A stretch of 64,000 nt of DNA, from contig NZ_JBMDWJ010000351.1 of the NCBI RefSeq assembly GCF_048595215.1, positions 1 to 64,000 of the forward strand, read 5' to 3'. Source of the DNA: Siphonobacter sp048595215. Lineage in GTDB: Bacteria > Bacteroidota > Bacteroidia > Cytophagales > Spirosomataceae. Shown piece after piece: positions 59,293-64,000 of the stretch. Positions within the stretch are counted from its first letter, which is position 1; each line of letters starts with the position of its first letter. The position numbers were made by a program, and so were the translations under genes. Below the pieces are notes generated by a model that ran no database searches, was not told the origin of the DNA, and saw nothing but the letters and a program-made list of their open reading frames with translations.

Positions 59293-60525
59293 ATGAGCGT
59301 TCCTAAAACACAGCAATCCGGTTTTGAAGCCCTGGCTCAGCAGACGCTTTTGTATCCCCAGGAGCAGCTGGCTCCTATCAAAACCACGCAGCATTCCTTG
59401 CTGATTGGATTGCCCAAAGAAATTTCATTTCTCGATCACCGCATTGCTCTGGTACCCGAAGCAGTTTCGTTACTGGTACGGAATGGTCATCTGGTGATTC
59501 TGGAGAGTGGAGCGGGTGAGGGAGCCCAATTCAGTGACCACGATTACCGCGAAGCCGGTGCCCGCATTGTCTACTCGCCCGAAGAAGCCTACGCCGCTGA
59601 TGTGATTCTGAAAGTAGAGCCCGCTACGGAAGATGAATACAAATACCTGAAACGCGGCAGCACGCTGATTTCGGCTCTGACGCTTCCCAATCGTACGCAG
59701 GAATATTTTGCGGCTCTCAACGAAAAACAGATCACTGGGATTGCCTTCGAATACATCGAAGATAAATCCGGAGCCATGCCCATCATTCGTACCATGAGCG
59801 AAATTGCGGGTAGTACGGTGATGATGATCGCCGCCGAATACCTCAGTGGCGTACACGAGGGCAAAGGCATCATCCTCGGTGGTATTACGGGCGTTCCCCC
59901 AACCAAAGTCGTGGTACTAGGAGCGGGTACGGTGGCCGAATACGCGACTCGAATGGCCTTGGGATTAGGGGCTCAGGTACAGGTTTTTGACAAGGATACC
60001 TACCGGTTACAGCGGTTGCGATACGCCGTCGGACAGCCCATTTATACGAGTATCATTCACTCCGACGTGTTGTCCGACGCCATTCAGCGGGCGGACGTGG
60101 TGATTGGAGCAATTCGGAGCGAGGAAGGCCGCAGTCCGATGGTGGTGACGGAAGATATGATTTCGCGGATGCGTACGAATTCGGTAGTCATTGACGTATC
60201 CATTGATCAGGGTGGAAACTTTGAAACCTCGGAAATGACCAGTCACAAAAATCCAACGTTCAAGAAACACGGCGTTATTCACTACTGCGTCCCCAATATT
60301 CCGAGTCGCGTGGCCCGCACGGCCAGTATCGCCCTGAGTAACGTGTTCATGCCTTTTCTGTTGAAAACGGGTACGTTGGGCGGTATTGAGGAAATGATGT
60401 TTGCCAATAAATGGTTTATGAAAGGCGTCTATGTGCATAACGGTTCCGTAACCAACGCTCACATTGCCCGCCTGTTCAATTTACGTTATAAAGATTTAGG
60501 GCTATTACTAGCCGCGAGAAGATGA
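59293..60525 (+). CDS. ald: Alanine dehydrogenase
   Basis: A 410-residue NAD-dependent enzyme that interconverts L-alanine and pyruvate plus ammonia. The AlaDh/PNT N-terminal domain has LLIGLPKEISFLDHRIALVPEAV with the pyruvate-binding Arg and Lys region; the NAD-binding Rossmann segment is VVVLGAGTVAEYATRMA (about residues 208-224), and IDVSIDQGGNFETSE follows. It is about 35 residues longer at the N-terminus than the classical 370-residue enzyme, which is common in Bacteroidetes. Pyruvate made by LutABC would be one substrate, but the genes are not linked. It is apparently monocistronic. Confidence 0.94.
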   Translation: MSVPKTQQSGFEALAQQTLLYPQEQLAPIKTTQHSLLIGLPKEISFLDHRIALVPEAVSLLVRNGHLVILESGAGEGAQFSDHDYREAGARIVYSPEEAYAADVILKVEPATEDEYKYLKRGSTLISALTLPNRTQEYFAALNEKQITGIAFEYIEDKSGAMPIIRTMSEIAGSTVMMIAAEYLSGVHEGKGIILGGITGVPPTKVVVLGAGTVAEYATRMALGLGAQVQVFDKDTYRLQRLRYAVGQPIYTSIIHSDVLSDAIQRADVVIGAIRSEEGRSPMVVTEDMISRMRTNSVVIDVSIDQGGNFETSEMTSHKNPTFKKHGVIHYCVPNIPSRVARTASIALSNVFMPFLLKTGTLGGIEEMMFANKWFMKGVYVHNGSVTNAHIARLFNLRYKDLGLLLAARR

Positions 60526-60689
60526 GTTTAGTGGGTAGTTTACAGTTGTCTGTTTTCAGTGAAAAAGGTAAGTTACTGGAAGTGAAGGTGACCACGAGAA
60601 CAGTGAACAATTGTCTGTTTTAGTTAGTATCTGGAATGAATTATTTGCTGAACAGGACAACTGAAAACCGCAAACGGAAAACTAAAAAA

Positions 60690-61091
60690 ATGATCGACGA
60701 ACCCGAAGCACTATCCAATGCCCCCAATTCACCGGAATTGAGTGGGAAATATCTCGGCATGATTACGGCCGACTTTGTGAAAGTATCCGAATTTATTCAG
60801 GAAGCCGCCCACCAGATCCGGCAGCGGGGCTTTTCTAATTATCCCATTTTTGTGGCCTGTCAGCAGCCGCAACCCCTTGGTTCGGTATTGATTGGCCGGG
60901 GAGAAATGAACGATAACCAGTGGTACTATTCGGCTACGTTTCTCGAGGAATTCCTCCAGCGGGAAATCATCGGGGAAGACGGCGAGGAGCTTTTCAAGGA
61001 AAGCTACAAAGACCCCGCCGAGTACGCCTGTCTGTTCATCATTGACTCCGATTTTACCAAGTTCATTTTCGTTCCCTATCCCGAAGATTAG
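60690..61091 (+). CDS. Conserved small acidic protein, function unknown
   Basis: About 133 residues from the ATG at 60690. An upstream in-frame ATG at 60636 would read through repeat-like intergenic sequence and is unlikely. The protein is cytoplasmic and acidic (MIDEPEAL ... FIFVPYPED), with two hydrophobic stretches SNYPIFVACQQ and AEYACLFIIDSDFTKFIFV that may form a beta-sheet. I do not recognise a named domain. It lies downstream of ald, across 164 bases carrying repeated TTGTCTGTTTT motifs, and is followed by a strong shared terminator. Confidence 0.7.
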   Translation: MIDEPEALSNAPNSPELSGKYLGMITADFVKVSEFIQEAAHQIRQRGFSNYPIFVACQQPQPLGSVLIGRGEMNDNQWYYSATFLEEFLQREIIGEDGEELFKESYKDPAEYACLFIIDSDFTKFIFVPYPED

Positions 61092-61110
61092 GCGACAAGA
61101 TACCACAGCC

Positions 61111-61144
61111 AACGGCCCGATGAATTATTCGTCGGGCCGTTTTT
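61111..61144. terminator. Bidirectional terminator before the class V aminotransferase
   Basis: AACGGCCCGA (61111-61120) pairs with TCGGGCCGTT (61132-61141), then Ts to 61144. It lies between convergent genes and can act on both strands. Confidence 0.9.
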
Positions 61145-61149
61145 GTTAG

Positions 61150-62286
61150 TTAAAGGCTAGCCGATAACGCTTCCGTCAGAGCTTCCAGATCCGCCGTTTC
61201 ATTGTAGACGTGCGTCGCAATACGAAGGGTAGTGCCCCGCGTGGAAATGTATACCTGATGGCGTTCCAGCTCCGTCCGCAAACGGTTCATATCCAGCCCT
61301 TCGTGACGTAGTCCGAACAGGTGGGAGCTTCGATACGCCTCTGCTTCAATCCAGAAACCCAGTTCTTGCCACTGGGCTACGTGCGGACGAACCAACGCCT
61401 CGCTGTACGCCTGTACGGCTTCGGGCGTCCACGCCAGGATTTGCTCCAGAGCCGTCGCCAGCATCGGTATCTGGATGAAATTGCTTTGTTCGCCCATGGA
61501 ATAGCGACTGGCTCCGGGCCGGAATTCCTTCGTATAGGCCATCAGTAAGCGGAAATTATCACTGCCTTTGCGATTAATCCAGCTTTGTTCAATGGAGCGG
61601 CCTTTGTCAAAGGCGGGACCGAAATACGCCAGTCCCATCCCGTACGTACCCAGCAGCCACTTATAGCCGCCGACGATCAGTGCATCCACCGATACCTCCG
61701 TTAGATCAAGCGGCAGGGCTCCCACCGCCTGCGTACCGTCGAGTACAAACAGCGTACCCGTTTCCCGACAGCGTTTGCTGAGAGCTTCGATGTCAAACCG
61801 TGTTCCGTCCGACCAATGGATAGGAGCGATCATCAGTAAGGCGGTTTCGTCGCTGATGGCGTTTAAAACGGCTTCGTTCCAGCTTTTACCGTTGCCCGTA
61901 CGGCTAATCGTTTTCAGAGAAATGGCCTGCGTTTGGCAAACTTCTTCCCAGGCGTATACATCCGAGGGGAATTCATCGGCTACCAGCAAAATATGCTGAC
62001 CGGGCCGAGCGTTCAGGTTCTTTGCCACAATCGCCATTCCGTACGAAACGGAGGGGATGATCGCTACGCGTTCGTACGGAACGTGCACCAGTTGTCCGAA
62101 TAGTTGCCGGACATGGTCCACATTCGTAAAGTAATCTTCCTGATGAATCGTATGAGGCTGCGATTTGCGTAACAGGCCCTGAATACCCGCTTCTTCAACG
62201 CTTTTAAGCAGGGGTGACATAGATGCTCCGTTAAGGTAATGAATGGCTTCAGGGAGCGAAAAAAGAGGTTTCTGGCAGGTAAGCAT
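61150..62286 (-). CDS. Class V aminotransferase, cysteine desulfurase-like
   Basis: About 378 residues from the ATG at 62286. An in-frame codon 44 codons upstream would add a Ser/Lys-rich segment that family members lack, so the later start is preferred. The PLP-lysine lies in IVGGYKWLLGTYG, with HWSDGTRFD, FVLDGTQAVGALPLD and GEQSNFIQIPML as further family marks. Members transfer amino groups or act as desulfurase/epimerase-like enzymes on small substrates; the reaction here is not evident, and no cysteine-bearing sulfur-acceptor loop is visible. It is divergent from gyrB. Confidence 0.83.
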   Translation of the reverse strand: MLTCQKPLFSLPEAIHYLNGASMSPLLKSVEEAGIQGLLRKSQPHTIHQEDYFTNVDHVRQLFGQLVHVPYERVAIIPSVSYGMAIVAKNLNARPGQHILLVADEFPSDVYAWEEVCQTQAISLKTISRTGNGKSWNEAVLNAISDETALLMIAPIHWSDGTRFDIEALSKRCRETGTLFVLDGTQAVGALPLDLTEVSVDALIVGGYKWLLGTYGMGLAYFGPAFDKGRSIEQSWINRKGSDNFRLLMAYTKEFRPGASRYSMGEQSNFIQIPMLATALEQILAWTPEAVQAYSEALVRPHVAQWQELGFWIEAEAYRSSHLFGLRHEGLDMNRLRTELERHQVYISTRGTTLRIATHVYNETADLEALTEALSASL

Positions 62287-62467
62287 GGAAGAAAGAAGTT
62301 GGTAGATACTAGCTAATGAGTGGACGTTTTGAACTTCAGTTTCCAGAAAAGTCCAACTCAAACTTAGCAAACGGCCGGGTAATTCCGACTTTCTTTTTTC
62401 AGCTTCAAAAAATCGCAAAAAACGCCCGAATTATTTGTGATTTTCTTTGAAAAATGCACGGTTTTGT

Positions 62468-62490
62468 GGTAAAAAAATTGTATTTTTACC
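62468..62490. promoter_or_regulatory. AT-rich inverted repeat upstream of gyrB
   Basis: GGTAAAAA (62468-62475) and TTTTTACC (62483-62490) form an 8-base inverted repeat, next to TTTTG (62462-62466), in the divergent region between the aminotransferase and gyrB. It may be part of the gyrB promoter or an operator, but the consensus spacing does not fit well. Confidence 0.4.
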
Positions 62491-62554
62491 AAGTTTATTT
62501 CGAAAGGTGAGGCGAGTTTTATTGTTTGCCCAGTAGTCTAAAAACCAAGTATTT

Positions 62555-64000
62555 ATGACCAACGAAGTTTTGGAAGAAGATAAGGTCGTAACGGCCCGCA
62601 ACGATTATGGTGCCGATAATATTCAGGTGTTGGAAGGGCTCGAAGCCGTACGGAAACGGCCTTCCATGTACATCGGAGACGTAGGAACGAAGGGACTTCA
62701 CCACCTGATCTGGGAGGTAGTAGATAACTCGATTGACGAAGCTCTGGCGGGGTACTGCGATACGATCCGGGTAACCATCAACGAAGACAATTCGATTACG
62801 GTTGAAGATAATGGCCGGGGTATTCCTACGGGGATGCACTCGAAAGAGAAAAAGTCGGCTCTGGAGGTTGTAATGACCGTTCTGCACGCCGGTGGTAAAT
62901 TCGACAAAGGCTCTTATAAAGTTTCGGGTGGTTTGCACGGCGTGGGGGTTTCCTGCGTGAACGCCCTGTCTACGGACCTGAAAGTGAATGTTTACCGGGA
63001 AGGAAAAATCTTCCAGCAGGAATATAAAATCGGTGTCCCTCAGTACGCGGTTAAAGTCGTCGGTGATGCGGGTGAACGTACCGGTACGACGGTTCGTTTT
63101 CAGCCTGATGCCACCATTTTTACCATCACGGAATACAAGTTCGAAACCGTAGCTCAACGCTTACGCGAGCTGGCCTTTCTGAACAAAGGCATTCGGATTT
63201 ACCTGACCGACTTACGGGATCTGAATGAAGCCGGTGAGCCTCTGACCGAGGAGTTTTTCTCCGAAGGCGGTCTGATCGAGTTTGTGAAATATCTCGACGG
63301 TACGCGGGAAGCACTTTTGGCTGATCCCATTTACATGGAATCGTCGGACAAAGCTTCGATTCCGGTACAGGTGGCGATGGTGTATAACAACTCGTATTCC
63401 GAGAACGTATTCAGCTACGTTAACAACATCAATACCATCGAAGGCGGTACGCACGTGGCGGGTTTCCGGGGAGCATTAACGCGAACCCTGAAAAACTACG
63501 CCGATAAAAACGGCATGCTGGCCAAAGAGAAAATTGAGATTTCGGGCGAAGATTTCCGCGAAGGTCTAACGGCGGTTATCTCTGTGAAAGTAGCCGAGCC
63601 TCAGTTTGAAGGACAAACGAAAACTAAATTAGGTAACGGCGAGGTTTCCGGAGCGGTTTCGCAGGTAGTAACCGACATGTTACAGACCTGGCTGGAAGAG
63701 CACCCCAAGGAAGCCAAAACGATTGTCGATAAGGTAGTCATTGCGGCGAAAGCCCGGATTGCTGCCCGCAAGGCTCGTGAAGCGGTTCAGCGTAAAACGG
63801 TACTGGGTGGCGGTGGCTTGCCCGGTAAACTGGCTGACTGCTCGGAATCGGATGCGGAACAGTGTGAACTATTCCTCGTTGAGGGGGATTCGGCTGGGGG
63901 TACGGCCAAACAGGGTCGCAACCGGAACTTCCAGGCGATTCTGCCCTTACGCGGTAAAATCCTGAACGTAGAAAAAGCTCAGGAGTATAAGATTTACGAG
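62555..64000 (+). CDS. gyrB: DNA gyrase subunit B, 5' part, cut by window end
   Basis: The first 482 codons are visible, and the frame is open to the last base. The GHKL ATPase domain has ADNIQVLEGLEAVRKRPSMYIGD, the Mg-binding VVDNSIDEALAG, the VEDNGRGIPTG loop and GGLHGVGVSCVNALS, followed by the transducer (NNINTIEGGTHVAGFRGAL with switch lysine region EPQFEGQTKTKLG) and the start of the TOPRIM domain (LVEGDSAGGTAKQGRNR, FQAILPLRGKILNVEKA). These details and the N-terminal ADNIQVLEGLEAVRKRPSMYIG favour GyrB over ParE. With GyrA it introduces negative supercoils. Confidence 0.97.
   Translation, partial: MTNEVLEEDKVVTARNDYGADNIQVLEGLEAVRKRPSMYIGDVGTKGLHHLIWEVVDNSIDEALAGYCDTIRVTINEDNSITVEDNGRGIPTGMHSKEKKSALEVVMTVLHAGGKFDKGSYKVSGGLHGVGVSCVNALSTDLKVNVYREGKIFQQEYKIGVPQYAVKVVGDAGERTGTTVRFQPDATIFTITEYKFETVAQRLRELAFLNKGIRIYLTDLRDLNEAGEPLTEEFFSEGGLIEFVKYLDGTREALLADPIYMESSDKASIPVQVAMVYNNSYSENVFSYVNNINTIEGGTHVAGFRGALTRTLKNYADKNGMLAKEKIEISGEDFREGLTAVISVKVAEPQFEGQTKTKLGNGEVSGAVSQVVTDMLQTWLEEHPKEAKTIVDKVVIAAKARIAARKAREAVQRKTVLGGGGLPGKLADCSESDAEQCELFLVEGDSAGGTAKQGRNRNFQAILPLRGKILNVEKAQEYKIYE

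Noticed and set aside
62519..63157. 212-codon minus-strand open frame
   Set aside because: Antisense of gyrB; gyrB motifs are unbroken in the plus frame to the window end.
1..64000. tRNA, rRNA, insertion sequence or prophage genes
   Set aside because: No T-loop-like tRNA motifs with fitting stems, no rRNA sequence, and no transposase, integrase or phage structural protein was found on either strand.

Overview
The window reads as chromosomal DNA of a Bacteroidetes (Bacteroidota) bacterium, most likely from the order Cytophagales. The reasons are a SusC/SusD outer-membrane pair, a type IX secretion-linked PorU2-type protease, secreted proteins with Bacteroidetes-style signal peptides, BlaI/M56 and PadR/PspC/DUF2807 gene pairs, and repeated promoter sequences of the Bacteroidetes type (TTTG, about 19-20 bases, TAnnTTTG). 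Starts mostly lack Shine-Dalgarno sequences, as expected for this phylum. Genus cannot be fixed from the sequence alone. No rRNA or tRNA gene and no intact insertion sequence was recognised.

Layout. 1-606: the right-hand end of a CRISPR array, read on the minus strand, and its probable leader; no cas gene is in view. 607-13.2 kb: mainly housekeeping and envelope genes (cyclophilin, adenine deaminase, cytidylate kinase, secreted M14 peptidase, FAD oxidoreductase, a very large propeller/beta-barrel protein, a cation/proton antiporter, a secreted EEP-family phosphoesterase). 13.3-25.3 kb: methyltransferase, GT-C-like membrane protein, glutaminyl-tRNA synthetase, double universal stress protein, then a minus-strand operon of acyltransferase, GT-C membrane protein and a 1474-residue PorU2-like sortase. 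25.4-32.6 kb: PadR regulator with a PspC-PspC-DUF2807 membrane protein, NAD(P)HX repair enzyme, DUF4136 lipoprotein, BamA/TamA-like barrel.

32.6-51.5 kb is a carbohydrate region: SusD and SusC, LutC and LutB, a small secreted protein on the opposite strand, LutA, rhamnulokinase, L-rhamnose isomerase, L-rhamnose mutarotase, a bifunctional rhamnulose-1-phosphate aldolase/lactaldehyde dehydrogenase, a secreted GH78 alpha-L-rhamnosidase, and a divergent GntR-type regulator with a sugar-sensing domain. Together these can release L-rhamnose, isomerise and phosphorylate it, split it to dihydroxyacetone phosphate and L-lactaldehyde, oxidise the latter to L-lactate, and feed this to pyruvate through LutABC.

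51.6-64 kb: a MoxR-type AAA+ ATPase and, 4.7 kb away, a VWA-domain protein that is probably its partner. Between them lie a BlaI/M56 signalling pair with clear promoter and operators, a fumarylacetoacetate hydrolase-family enzyme, a Bax inhibitor-1 protein and a Doc-type toxin-antitoxin module. After these come alanine dehydrogenase, a conserved small protein, a class V aminotransferase, and the first 482 codons of gyrB, cut by the window end. Most convergent or terminal genes end in strong hairpin terminators, many of them bidirectional.
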